Source of the DNA: Defluviitaleaceae bacterium
Lineage (GTDB): Bacteria > Bacillota > Clostridia > Lachnospirales > WQUN01
Assembly (NCBI GenBank): GCA_009781755.1
Contig: WQVD01000011.1
Location: forward strand, 1-64,000
Direction of reading: 5' to 3'
DNA: 64,000 bases
Shown here: positions 25,073 to 34,012 of the stretch, piece by piece
Layout: each line of letters opens with the position of its first letter
How positions within the stretch are numbered: position 1 is the first letter of the stretch
Made by a program: the position numbers and the translations under genes
The notes under the pieces: model-generated
Seen by the model: the letters and a program-made list of their open reading frames with translations, nothing else
Database searches by the model: none
Told to the model about the DNA's origin: nothing

Positions 25073-27673
25073 TCATCTTTCGAACGTTCCCGTAATCCGC
25101 ACGGGTACAAAACTACTGAATGGAATCTGCGCCTCCGGCGATACGGGGCCTAGTCCTGCCAGTACGCCCCAATAATTAGATTCTGCCCATGCGTACAGGT
25201 GGCCTTCTAGCGTTGCTACCATGATGTGGCGATCGGTGGCTACGGCGGCGATGTTTTCCATGATGCGGGTGGGGGGTAGGCGGAATACCGGCCACGAGCC
25301 GTCACCCAACAGAAAACCGGAGCCCCACGCCCACAACTCGCCGTCGTGGGTGATGGCTAGGGTGTGGCCGCCGTTGCCCCAACGCGGGCCTGCTGCGGTT
25401 ACATGGCGGACGTTTTGCATGATGCGCAGAGGTGTGTCGTGGAAGATGAAGGTTTCTGCGCCGGTGGCTCCGTGCCAATTGTCGCCCCATGCGTACAGGT
25501 CGCCTTGTGTGGTGATGGCCAATGTATGCCATGTGCCTGCAGCGGCAGATTGGATGTTTTCCATGAAGCGGTAGGGCGTAGCGCGGGGCAGGCGCGTTAG
25601 CGTGTATCCCCAATTCTCCCATTCATCCCGAACGGCTTGGATGCCGTGTGCACCCCAAATGTATAGGCCGCCGCATTCGCGTATGGCCAAGGATTGGTTG
25701 CCCCCGGCGGCGATGGCGGTGATGTTTTCCATAATGGGGATAGGGGTGTCATTGGCTTCAAAAGTGCCGTCGCCGAGTTGGCCGTATTGGTTTTCTCCCC
25801 ATGTATAGAGGGTGCCGTCGGCGGTGAGTGCCAGCGCGTGGTCAAAACCGGCAGCGATGGCGGTGACGTCAGTTAGGATGGGGTGGGCGGTGCGACGTAT
25901 TTGCACCAATGTTCCGTCAAGTGTGAGTGCCAACTGGATGTTGTCACCGATTTCGACGGCTTGGACGTTGTACATGATGGGGCGCGGGTCGGGGTTGCGG
26001 CGTTGCGCAAAGGCATTGTCTTGCGGAAAAATCAACATACTACCCCACGTCCACAAGCGGTGATCTTCTGTAATTGCAAACGAGGTGTCCGAACCCACCG
26101 CAACAGCGGTGACGGGTAACAGTATCGGGTTGGGTACTTCCAAGTTGGTGATGGGCGGGCGCGGAGTGAAGGGGCCGGGTTGCGAATCATGACGCACCCA
26201 CGGGCGGAACCATGGGTTGGGTTGCGGCGTGGGGCGGTCAGGGTCGGAGCGTGTGATGTTGGTGTAGTGGGGTATCCAATCGTCGGTGTGCCAATCATAG
26301 TTGGGTTCTTCGATAACAACCCATTCGCCCGAGCGGTGCCACACGTCGCCGTTTTCTGCAATGAACAGCGAACCCACCGCCTGTGCAATGGAAGTAACGC
26401 CGGTGGCGGTGATGGAAGGAATCAGGGCTGCGTCGGCGCGTGCTTGCAAAAATTCATTTCTGAATGCAGTGACTGCAGCATTGTCCTCCACTGTTTCGGG
26501 GTGGCCGTATCGTTCAATGAATGCGGGCATAAAATCCATGGGTACCGCCGCCAACCAAAATCCACGATGCCCTTCAATGGTTGCCCATTCCCACAAGTTG
26601 CCGTCGTCTGTAAGTGCGTAGGAACGCCAATGACGTGCATTGATATCAATGACAAAGCCGTCGATGGGCATAAGGGTGGGAGTGTCTGTGTTGGGTATAC
26701 CGTGGTGTGTTTGCCCACCCCACATCCATACGCGCCCATCGGCAGTGCGCACCAGCGTTTGTGCGCCATACGTATCGCCCGTGACAACGGCCGTCGCATT
26801 TTCAATGCCGGGCACGCGCAAGGGGGCATCAACAAGGCCGTTGCGCTGCGTGATGGGGCAAGTGAAGGTCGTAAACCCCGTATCACCCCATACATACACC
26901 GCGCCGTCCGCCGTCACAGCCAATGACTGCCCATTCCCCGCGGCAGCAGACACAACGTTTGGCATTACAAAAACAGGCAGGCCGTTGAAACGACCCCTGC
27001 CCCATTCGTACAAATCCCCCGCAGTAGTAATTGCCAGCGTATGCATTACCCCTGCGGATATATGCGTGATATTGTCCATAATGCGCTCGGGAGTGAAGTG
27101 GATGCCCGCGCCCGTTTGTACATCCACCGCAACATCAGATGTCGTGAGGTTGCCCCAAGCATACAACCCACCATCGGTTGAAAGGGCATAAACCCGCCGC
27201 GGCGATCCCCAACCGCCGGGTACAGCTACATAAACAACATTTTCCATCACGCGCACGGGGTAGGGGCTCCACCACGCGCCGGGGCCATAACCCAATTGGC
27301 CAAAATCATTTACCCCCCACGCCCACAAACTGTGGTCATACAAAATGGCGAACGATACATCCTGCCCCTCGACGACATGAATCGCTGCGCCGTGCATGGG
27401 CGGATAGATGCCCGAAGAAGGTGTGGCGAAGGGTGCTGCGCGTAGCAGTGCAGGTGTGGTGGGCGTAGGAGTGGGTGGCGTGGTATTTTGTGGCGCGGGG
27501 GTATACGGTGCAGCTTGATACGGCGTGGGCGCGTCGGTTTGCATGGCGTTGTCGTTGCCGTCGTCGCCATATCCATCCATATCGTTATCGCCCGCATTAT
27601 TTCCACAAGCCACGAATAAAAACAGCACCACCAACAAAAACATCGGTAGTGTGTTTTGCAATTTCTCTTTCAA
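25073..27673 (-). CDS. RCC1-repeat lipoprotein
   Basis: An 866-residue lipoprotein. TTG 27673 follows GGAGG (seven-base gap) and gives a signal peptide with lipobox LFVAC (Cys23); a longer in-frame start lacks these features. A low-complexity Pro/Thr linker comes next. The rest is many RCC1-like ~50-residue repeats, recognisable by 'LYAWGDNWHG', 'LALTADGTLYTWGENQYGQL' and 'VTAIAAGFDHALAL', which fold into beta-propellers. Two propellers are likely (about 85-330 and 490-860), separated by a linker. It is probably a cell-surface binding protein; the ligand is unknown. Confidence 0.88.
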   Translation of the reverse strand: MKEKLQNTLPMFLLVVLFLFVACGNNAGDNDMDGYGDDGNDNAMQTDAPTPYQAAPYTPAPQNTTPPTPTPTTPALLRAAPFATPSSGIYPPMHGAAIHVVEGQDVSFAILYDHSLWAWGVNDFGQLGYGPGAWWSPYPVRVMENVVYVAVPGGWGSPRRVYALSTDGGLYAWGNLTTSDVAVDVQTGAGIHFTPERIMDNITHISAGVMHTLAITTAGDLYEWGRGRFNGLPVFVMPNVVSAAAGNGQSLAVTADGAVYVWGDTGFTTFTCPITQRNGLVDAPLRVPGIENATAVVTGDTYGAQTLVRTADGRVWMWGGQTHHGIPNTDTPTLMPIDGFVIDINARHWRSYALTDDGNLWEWATIEGHRGFWLAAVPMDFMPAFIERYGHPETVEDNAAVTAFRNEFLQARADAALIPSITATGVTSIAQAVGSLFIAENGDVWHRSGEWVVIEEPNYDWHTDDWIPHYTNITRSDPDRPTPQPNPWFRPWVRHDSQPGPFTPRPPITNLEVPNPILLPVTAVAVGSDTSFAITEDHRLWTWGSMLIFPQDNAFAQRRNPDPRPIMYNVQAVEIGDNIQLALTLDGTLVQIRRTAHPILTDVTAIAAGFDHALALTADGTLYTWGENQYGQLGDGTFEANDTPIPIMENITAIAAGGNQSLAIRECGGLYIWGAHGIQAVRDEWENWGYTLTRLPRATPYRFMENIQSAAAGTWHTLAITTQGDLYAWGDNWHGATGAETFIFHDTPLRIMQNVRHVTAAGPRWGNGGHTLAITHDGELWAWGSGFLLGDGSWPVFRLPPTRIMENIAAVATDRHIMVATLEGHLYAWAESNYWGVLAGLGPVSPEAQIPFSSFVPVRITGTFER

Positions 27674-27707
27674 ATCTGCACCTCCATTTTCCCGTCTTCC
27701 CTGCGCA

Positions 27708-28523
27708 TCAATCGGGTGCGAATAACAAATCCAGGGCTTCGGCATACATATTTTTTATCGTGGGGCGTAGGTGGGGCAGTTGCGCCAGCAGGCGGACAGC
27801 CATGACGCCGGAGTTGATTTCTACGATGGTCAGCGAGCCATCGGTCAAATGCGCGATGTCGATGCTGGCGAAGTTGATGCCGATGCACTGCGCGGCACGT
27901 GTTGCCAATGTGGCTAATTCGGCTTGCAAAAGCGCGTCGGCGGATTCAGCCGTTAATTCAAACGCGGTTGCGCCGTCGGCCAGGTTGTGCTTCCACGAAT
28001 CACCGCGTGCTTTGCCGTACATAAAGTACGCCCGCCCCGCCAAGTAGAAAACGCGGTATTCCATGCCGATTTCGACATAAGGCGACAATGCAGCGTCGGG
28101 CGCGTGGGCGAAAATAGTCATTAATGCTTTTTCCAATGCCAGCGGCGTTTCGCATAAGTATACGTCGCGGCCTTGTGTGCCGTGGTTGGGTTTGACCACA
28201 ATGCGGCGGTGGTGTTTTTCAAAGTAGGTGAGGGCGGTTTGTAGGGTACCTTCTTCGCCCGCCCAATCGCCTCGTGTGATGGCGTTGTACACCAGCGTGT
28301 GCGGGATGGCAGGGATGCCCGATGCATTCAGCAGCGTGTAGCAACCGCATTTGTCACAAGCCAAGCGATCGGCCGTTGCGGAATTTAAATCCCAATAATT
28401 GCCGTACAAGCGGCGGACTTGGTCGCCTTTGGTCAAGCGCAAAATGTACCCGTGTGAATACGAATCGCACGTAATGCCCCGTTCAGCGCAGATTTCGGAA
28501 ACTATGGTGTTGGTGTTGGTCAT
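27708..28523 (-). CDS. ATP-grasp (RimK-like) ligase
   Basis: A 271-residue ATP-grasp protein. It shows 'RIVVKPNHGTQGRDVYLCET' (ATP-binding lysine and glycine loop, ~115-135) and 'PYVEIGMEYRVFYLAGRAYFMYGK' (~165-188). The catalytic 'GINFASIDIAHLTDGSLTIVEINSGV' (~220-247) supplies the E-x-N magnesium ligands. An early CDKCGCY cysteine cluster is of unknown role. ATG 28523 is eight bases after AAGGAG and overlaps the nth stop as ATGA, so it is translationally coupled to nth. It joins an acid and an amine through acyl phosphate by analogy; the substrates are unknown. Confidence 0.82.
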   Translation of the reverse strand: MTNTNTIVSEICAERGITCDSYSHGYILRLTKGDQVRRLYGNYWDLNSATADRLACDKCGCYTLLNASGIPAIPHTLVYNAITRGDWAGEEGTLQTALTYFEKHHRRIVVKPNHGTQGRDVYLCETPLALEKALMTIFAHAPDAALSPYVEIGMEYRVFYLAGRAYFMYGKARGDSWKHNLADGATAFELTAESADALLQAELATLATRAAQCIGINFASIDIAHLTDGSLTIVEINSGVMAVRLLAQLPHLRPTIKNMYAEALDLLFAPD

Positions 28524-29185
28524 GGACGCGACTCCTTCTTGGGGGAATTTTTCGTGGTGTTGCCAAGCGCAGTTTTCCCATATGGGCAAAGCGAAATCAA
28601 CGCGCATTCACCGCAACGTGGCCGTTGCGACTTACAAACCGCACGCCCGTGCGAGATGAGTTGCTGATTGATGCGTATCCAATATTTCCTCGGCAATTTT
28701 TTCATCAAATCAAATTCGATTTTAACGGCGTCGGTTTGCAGGGTCAAACCCAAACGTCGCGCCACGCGCCCCACGTGCGTGTCCACCGTGACGCTGGGCA
28801 AATGGAAGATATGCCCGCGTACAACGTTGGCGGTCTTGCGCCCCACGCCGGGCAATGCGGTCAGCGCATCAATGTCCGACGGCAGTACGCCGCCGTATTC
28901 GTGCACTAATATATGCGCCGTCTGTTGCAAGTTGCGTGCCTTGACTCGGAAGAAGCCCGTCGGGCGCACCAACGCGGCCAATGCTTCATAATCGCAATGT
29001 ATGTAATCCTCCAACGCAGGCAATCGTGCGAACAGCGTCCGCGTCACTTGGTTCACCCGTTCATCCGTACACTGCGCGGACAAAATCGTAGCAAATAACA
29101 GTTGCCAAGGCGTTTCATATTCCAAAAAACAAGTACCATCCCACGGGTATAACGCATCCAAAATCTGAAGTAATTTGCGCGGCAT
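28520..29185 (-). CDS. nth: Endonuclease III
   Basis: A 221-residue base-excision DNA glycosylase/AP lyase for oxidised pyrimidines. 'LLFATILSAQCTDERVNQVT' is the standard N-terminal region. The helix-hairpin-helix is 'LTALPGVGRKTANVVRG' with the catalytic Lys. 'VDTHVGRVARRLGL' carries the catalytic Asp. The C-terminal cysteines C-x6-C-x2-C-x5-C ('CKSQRPRCGECALISLC') bind the 4Fe-4S cluster. ATG 29185 follows GGGAGG. A short basic tail extends past the cluster. Confidence 0.96.
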   Translation of the reverse strand: MPRKLLQILDALYPWDGTCFLEYETPWQLLFATILSAQCTDERVNQVTRTLFARLPALEDYIHCDYEALAALVRPTGFFRVKARNLQQTAHILVHEYGGVLPSDIDALTALPGVGRKTANVVRGHIFHLPSVTVDTHVGRVARRLGLTLQTDAVKIEFDLMKKLPRKYWIRINQQLISHGRAVCKSQRPRCGECALISLCPYGKTALGNTTKNSPKKESRP

Positions 29186-29246
29186 AAAACCCTCCCAAAA
29201 ACATGTAGTTTTCATTATGCCACGTTCCCGCGCGAAAGAAAATTTT

Positions 29247-29273
29247 CAACCGGTCGCAAGTTGCGACCAGTTG
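29247..29273. repeat. 27-bp palindromic repeat, copy 3
   Basis: CAACCGGTCGCAA and TTGCGACCAGTTG around G. The variable position is a C-G pair; one mismatch in the outer arm becomes a wobble in RNA. It is intergenic, between nth and the M15-like gene. Confidence 0.85.
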
Positions 29274-29305
29274 ATGAGACTCGACACGTGGCAAGTGCAA
29301 ATTTT

Positions 29306-29332
29306 CAACTGGTGGCAATTTGCCACCAGTTG
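29306..29332. repeat. 27-bp palindromic repeat, copy 4
   Basis: Perfect arms CAACTGGTGGCAA and TTGCCACCAGTTG around T. It lies 32 bases after copy 3, and both are preceded by ATTTT. Confidence 0.9.
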
Positions 29333-29346
29333 GATTTTTATCCTAG

Positions 29347-29410
29347 CCATGATTGAAAGGGGGTGCCGGCTAAAGCCTTATTTGGCAGCGCCCAGGGTCT
29401 TATCCTTCCA
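29347..29410 (+). repeat. Solitary half-module of the modular repeat
   Basis: Contains CCATGATTGAAAGGGGGTGC and then GGCTAAAGCCTTATTTGGCA plus GCGCCCAGGGTCTTATCCTT, matching one arm of elements A and C. Here it occurs alone, between divergent genes and without the terminator. Confidence 0.85.
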
Positions 29411-29464
29411 CTCGTTTGTCACACCCAGTTACCAACTGAAACGCGCCGGAAATCGGACATCCGC

Positions 29465-29493
29465 TTGCACCCCCCTCCCCAAAACGATATAAT
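29465..29493 (+). promoter_or_regulatory. Promoter of the M15-like gene
   Basis: TTGCAC (29465-29470), 17 bases, TATAAT (29488-29493); start near 29500, 28 bases before the ATG. Confidence 0.75.
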
Positions 29494-29527
29494 CGCCACC
29501 GATTATCATCGTCTAGGGGAGCAAGAC

Positions 29528-30799
29528 ATGAACCCACGTAAAACAAATCGCATAGCTACCGGCCGCCGCGGATTCGGATTGGATGGCATTAAAATTGCCG
29601 CCTTTATGGTGGGGCTGTTGGTAGTCATTGCGATTTTTTTAATGGTTGTAGGCCATCTGGATCTATCGCACATCAGAGAACGCGCCGCCGCGGGAGATGA
29701 CAATGGCTATGATGTGCCCGATATTATCACCCGTGTAGAAGACAATTTCCAAGTGCGCACGCCGCTGCAATTGCCCGCGTCGGCAGAAGACGCATTGTTC
29801 TACCACGAAGAAGGCGGCTTGTTGGAATTACCCATCATTGGCGCCACAGGCTGGGTGGCGGCGGCTTCTGCGCTGCACGCGTCCGCAAGCCACGACAGTG
29901 AAGAAATCGCTGATTTGCCCGCGGGCACGGCTTTCACCATCTTGAGCGACAGTGGCGACTGGTGGCGCGTGCAATTGCCCGACAGCACCATCGGCTGGGT
30001 CGATTGGCGGCGTTGCTTCATTAACTTGCCCGACGTGCTGCCATCCATTGTGTATAACATCACCAACGCCAACGCATCACAATTTCGCTCCAGCGGTTTC
30101 GATTTGATGGGTATTACGGGGCAGCCCTTGTATTCTGCCCGCGCGGTTAATGACCGGTTAAACCGCAGCGAATACATTGTGCCGGCAATGTTCCCCTTGG
30201 CGCGGGCATTACACAACGCGCAGCAAGCCGCACATGAAATCGGTCATACGCTGGTCATCTATGAAGCCTTCCGCCCGCAATCCGCACAAACCACCGTGGT
30301 CAATGCCCTAACCGAGCTCATGCAAAATAACGCAACCGCCAACAGCGCTTTTGCGGATTCGCCGTGGTCGCTCATTTGGTTTATGCCGTCGGGCACGTCC
30401 AACCACCAACGCGGCGGCACAATCGCGGCATCATTAGCACGCATCAACAATGTAGAAATCTTGCAATCCGGCAATTATTCCTTCTTACGCTTCACCAATC
30501 CAACCGTTATCACATCCGTCACACGCGTACACGAAATGAGCCCTGCATCCGCCATCCTAGACGCACCGTGGGGCATCTTGGCTAACCAAATCATCAACGA
30601 AACTGTCACCATGACAGGCCCGGCCATCACCGATGGCATCGCATACATGCAAAAAATATTCGCCGCAGCAGGCATGACACCGCTGGCCTCCATGTGGTGG
30701 CACTTCGACCACTCGCCCAGCATTAATCTAGCCACATCCGCAGAAATTACCGGCAATTTCTATACCCCCACGATTTACAGCATCCCACCCGCCCGCTAA
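29528..30799 (+). CDS. Membrane-anchored SH3/M15-like protein, catalytic residues lost
   Basis: A 423-residue protein. It has one N-terminal transmembrane segment (~22-43) and an SH3-like region (~105-165, 'AGTAFTILSDSGDWWRVQL'). The C-terminal domain (~195-415) resembles VanX-type D-Ala-D-Ala dipeptidases: 'LVIYEAFRPQSAQ' (compare YDAYRP), 'SNHQRGGTIA' (compare SxHxxGxAxD) and 'MWWHFDH' (compare EWWHF). The zinc Asp is Ala300 and the catalytic Glu is Met389. The histidines remain, so the protein probably binds cell-wall peptide without cleaving it. ATG 29528 follows GGGGAGCAAG. Confidence 0.8.
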   Translation: MNPRKTNRIATGRRGFGLDGIKIAAFMVGLLVVIAIFLMVVGHLDLSHIRERAAAGDDNGYDVPDIITRVEDNFQVRTPLQLPASAEDALFYHEEGGLLELPIIGATGWVAAASALHASASHDSEEIADLPAGTAFTILSDSGDWWRVQLPDSTIGWVDWRRCFINLPDVLPSIVYNITNANASQFRSSGFDLMGITGQPLYSARAVNDRLNRSEYIVPAMFPLARALHNAQQAAHEIGHTLVIYEAFRPQSAQTTVVNALTELMQNNATANSAFADSPWSLIWFMPSGTSNHQRGGTIAASLARINNVEILQSGNYSFLRFTNPTVITSVTRVHEMSPASAILDAPWGILANQIINETVTMTGPAITDGIAYMQKIFAAAGMTPLASMWWHFDHSPSINLATSAEITGNFYTPTIYSIPPAR

Positions 30800-30826
30800 C
30801 AAAAACAAGAAAATTGGCGTTTAATG

Positions 30827-30855
30827 TTGACAACAGAGGAAAATCTTGTTATTTT
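30827..30855 (+). promoter_or_regulatory. Promoter of the VTC-CotH-GT2 operon
   Basis: TTGACA (30827-30832), 17 bases, TATTTT (30850-30855). It leaves a ~170-nt leader before the first gene, in which no known riboswitch is recognised. Confidence 0.55.
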
Positions 30856-31037
30856 AACGCACGATTTGCTACGCAAGTCGCTAGACTTACATATTTGCAA
30901 GGAAAGCAACTGGTTTTACATGTAGAAGTATGCACACAGCTTTCACTGTGTTCTGTTTGCGTGCGGGAATAAAACCGAATGCAATGGGAAAAATAGTCGA
31001 ATGCTGGCCGATTTTCGGTTTAAAATGAGGTGGCTTC

Positions 31038-31736
31038 GTGCTGGAAGTACTTAGGCAAGAAAAGAAGTATCTTATCAGCTTGGATAAGTACTATAGTTTG
31101 TCGCGGCATTTTGCCAATGTTTTGCAAGAGGACGAGCATAGCAGCGGTGACGGTTATTTTATCCGTTCATTGTATTTCGACAGTTTGGACGATATCGATT
31201 TTGAAGGCAAAATTGAAGGAGCCGAAGTGCGGCGCAAAATCAGACTGCGCAATTATGGTTCCGCATCCACGTCCGCCAAGTTGGAAATGAAACAAAAACA
31301 AGGCATATGGCAAAAAAAAAGGTCCCTAACACTGGATCGGGACAAGTCAATGCGGCTCATAAACGGCGATTACACCATGTTACTGTCGTGTGATTCCAAC
31401 TTTGCAAGCGAGTGCTTCGGCATCATGCACATGCAATGTTACCGCCCCAAGGCCGTGGTTTCCTACACGCGTAAAGTGTTTGTGGGCAAAGAAAACGAAA
31501 TACGCATTACCTTCGACCACCACATAAAAGGAACGGAATCGAACTTTGATATATTCGACCCCAACTTGGCAGAATTTCCTATTCTCGACCCCTTCTTGGT
31601 GGTCATGGAAGTAAAATACAACGGATTTTTATTAAGCTATATAAAAGATTTGATACGCGATTGTAACGAAAGCGAACGGTCATTAAGTAAATATTGTCTT
31701 AGCAGAAGTATTTCAAAATATTATGGGTTGTCATAA
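31038..31736 (+). CDS. VTC-domain protein (polyphosphate polymerase-like)
   Basis: A 232-residue single VTC domain, the tunnel-shaped fold of eukaryotic polyphosphate polymerase and of bacterial proteins linked to CotH clusters. 'EKKYLISLDKYYSL' opens it. Typical basic strands follow: 'YFIRSLYFDSLDD', 'RRKIRLRNYG', 'LEMKQKQGIWQKKRS', 'VSYTRKVFVGKENEIRITFD' and the acidic 'VVMEVKYNGFL'. GTG 31038 lies seven bases after GAGG. It is the first gene of a six-gene operon. It may make or bind polyphosphate at the membrane; activity is inferred from fold only. Confidence 0.88.
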   Translation: MLEVLRQEKKYLISLDKYYSLSRHFANVLQEDEHSSGDGYFIRSLYFDSLDDIDFEGKIEGAEVRRKIRLRNYGSASTSAKLEMKQKQGIWQKKRSLTLDRDKSMRLINGDYTMLLSCDSNFASECFGIMHMQCYRPKAVVSYTRKVFVGKENEIRITFDHHIKGTESNFDIFDPNLAEFPILDPFLVVMEVKYNGFLLSYIKDLIRDCNESERSLSKYCLSRSISKYYGLS

Positions 31737-31751
31737 ACAAAGGAGAAAATC

Positions 31752-32429
31752 ATGGTAGATGTTTTAAGAGATGCAATGGCACAAGGCGGCAATTTAACGA
31801 TTGAAGACATCCTCGTTCGGATTGCCGTGGCAGCGTTATTAAGTAGTGTTATTTACGTTTCATACTGGTATACGCACACGAGTACATCTTACAGCGGCAA
31901 GTTTAATGTGTCCTTGGTGACCATTACCATACTTACTTGTACTGTTATGACCGTTATCGGTAATAATATTGCGTTGTCGTTGGGTATGGCCGGTGCGCTT
32001 TCCATTGTGCGTTTCCGTACCGCCATCAAAGACTCGCGTGATACGGCTTATATCTTTTGGTCGGTTATTGTGGGGTTGTGTGCGGGGGTCGCGGATTTTT
32101 GGACGGCGATTATCGGCAGCGGCGTGGTCTTTGTCGTGTTGCTGTTACTGGGCAAGGTACGTAACGAGAACCGCATGCTCATCATCATACGCGCCGTGCG
32201 TAGCTTGGAAAGCGATATCGAAGGCTTGGTGTTTAAGCATTTTAATATGAAGTCGCAACTGCGCGTAAAAAATACCACCCCCGAAACCGTTGAGTTTATT
32301 TATGAATTGGATAGAGCTACCTATAACCTAACGTATAAAAGCGAGAAGAATATCACACAACTATTATACGAAAAAAATGGCGTTGAATACGTGAATGTAG
32401 TAACGCAAAACGACGAAATCAGCGGGTGA
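31752..32429 (+). CDS. DUF4956 membrane protein
   Basis: A 225-residue membrane protein with three to four hydrophobic segments in the first ~140 residues and a soluble C-terminal half. 'LSLGMAGALSIVRFRTAIKD' and the following 'YIFWSVIVGLCAGV' are the hallmark of DUF4956 proteins. These are almost always encoded beside VTC and CotH genes, as here. ATG 31752 follows AAAGGAGA. It likely forms a membrane platform for the neighbouring VTC and CotH proteins; the exact role is unknown. Confidence 0.88.
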   Translation: MVDVLRDAMAQGGNLTIEDILVRIAVAALLSSVIYVSYWYTHTSTSYSGKFNVSLVTITILTCTVMTVIGNNIALSLGMAGALSIVRFRTAIKDSRDTAYIFWSVIVGLCAGVADFWTAIIGSGVVFVVLLLLGKVRNENRMLIIIRAVRSLESDIEGLVFKHFNMKSQLRVKNTTPETVEFIYELDRATYNLTYKSEKNITQLLYEKNGVEYVNVVTQNDEISG

Positions 32430-32433
32430 TATC

Positions 32434-33999
32434 ATGAGATCAAGTGTCTTACGATACTTGGGTTTGTTTAGTATTGTTTGCCTGACGGCGATTGTTATAT
32501 TGGTTGTGGACATAGCCGGTGATTACAACCGGCATCATCAACACCGAATGCGCCCCGGCGAAGCCGATTTGGGCATCTGTTTGCGTTGCAATGATGATGT
32601 TTTCTTATGTACGCATTTGCCAATTATATCCATTGATACCTTTGGCCAAACCATACCCGGACGGCCAATGCCCTTTGTCATGCGTGCGCTTGGTTATGAT
32701 CGGTTTGAATTCCAAACTGCGCCCGATGGTGAAACGCAAATTAGAGCGCAGGTTACGGTAATGGATAACCGAGGCGATTGGACACATGCTTGTGATGAAC
32801 CCATACATACTTCCATGGCTTATTTACGTATTCGCGGCAATTCATCGCGGATGTTTGACAAACCCAATTACCGGATTCAATTGATTGATGATAATGGACT
32901 CAACAATCGCTTACCCATGTTGGGTATGGCACCCAGCCATGAATGGGCGCTGCACGGACCGTTTCTTGATAAAACATTATTACGAAATTATATGTGGATG
33001 AACATTGGCGCTTACGTAATGGCAGGGCAGTTTGTGCCGGAAGTTCGTTTTTTTGAATTAATATTGAACGGCGAATTCGAAGGGTTGTATATGTTGATGG
33101 AAACGTTGCGGGTGGAGCCGAGTCGTATTGCATTAAATCGTTACCGCTACGGCATGGATGCTACCAGTTTTTTTGTGCGTATTGACTCAACACAAGTGCC
33201 GGAGCGCAGAATTAATATTTTTACAGAGTATACATTGCGGTTAGAATCACGTCATGTTATGGAAATTTTATATCCGTCGGTGCAGATGCAAAGCGAACGA
33301 GTGCGCAATTACGTAACCGGCAGCATCAATAGCTTTGAGCGGCTTATTTATTCGCGTTATATGTTTTGGTATCCGGGGCGTTATCAGCATTACATTGACT
33401 TTGATTCCTTTGTAAATTATTTCATCATCAATGAATTTATCGGCAACAATGACGTTTTTGGCAACTCTACTTATTTTCACAAGGACGTTCGCGGCCGATT
33501 GGTTGCCGGGCCCATTTGGGATTTTAATAATGTGTTGGACAACTTTTTTATTCCTTTGCCTTATGACGAATTCTACTTAACGGGTCGTGGTTGGTTTGAC
33601 CGATTGATGATGTGCCCGGATTTTACGGAAGCAGTAATCAGACGGTGGCATCAATTGCGACGCGGTGTCTTGGCGGAAGATCGACTTAATCAATACATGG
33701 ATGAAGTCATTGATTGGTTGGGTAGTGCCATTGACCGCAACTTTGAAGCTTGGCCGCAGAGTTTCTCGTTACGCGATGATATGTTTATCGGTTTGCGCAA
33801 CGAGCAAATTCGTATGCCGGATGCCGAGCAAAGAGCAATGGGGATGAACATGAATGATGTAAATCCATCTAGTTTTGAAGAAGCCGTCGAATGGAAGCGC
33901 GATTTCATGAACCGCCGCGGCCGTTGGATGGACGAACATATCGAATCCCTCCGCCAATACAGCCATCCATCCAGACATGCGCTCTGGATTGTGCCGTAG
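32434..33999 (+). CDS. CotH kinase family protein
   Basis: A 521-residue protein with an N-terminal membrane anchor (~9-27) and an extracytoplasmic CotH kinase-like domain. 'YLRIRGNSSRMFDKPNYRIQ' (glycine-rich substrate/ATP strand), 'GPFLDKTLLRNYMWMNIG', 'LILNGEFEGLYMLMETLR', 'FVNYFIINEFIGNNDVFGNS' and 'GPIWDFNNVLDNF' appear in the usual order. The DFD-type motif reads DFN. CotH proteins are atypical kinases first known from spore coats, and also occur in surface and cellulosomal proteins. ATG 32434 follows closely on the DUF4956 stop. Confidence 0.9.
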   Translation: MRSSVLRYLGLFSIVCLTAIVILVVDIAGDYNRHHQHRMRPGEADLGICLRCNDDVFLCTHLPIISIDTFGQTIPGRPMPFVMRALGYDRFEFQTAPDGETQIRAQVTVMDNRGDWTHACDEPIHTSMAYLRIRGNSSRMFDKPNYRIQLIDDNGLNNRLPMLGMAPSHEWALHGPFLDKTLLRNYMWMNIGAYVMAGQFVPEVRFFELILNGEFEGLYMLMETLRVEPSRIALNRYRYGMDATSFFVRIDSTQVPERRINIFTEYTLRLESRHVMEILYPSVQMQSERVRNYVTGSINSFERLIYSRYMFWYPGRYQHYIDFDSFVNYFIINEFIGNNDVFGNSTYFHKDVRGRLVAGPIWDFNNVLDNFFIPLPYDEFYLTGRGWFDRLMMCPDFTEAVIRRWHQLRRGVLAEDRLNQYMDEVIDWLGSAIDRNFEAWPQSFSLRDDMFIGLRNEQIRMPDAEQRAMGMNMNDVNPSSFEEAVEWKRDFMNRRGRWMDEHIESLRQYSHPSRHALWIVP

Positions 34000-34012
34000 G
34001 AGGAGGTAAGTC

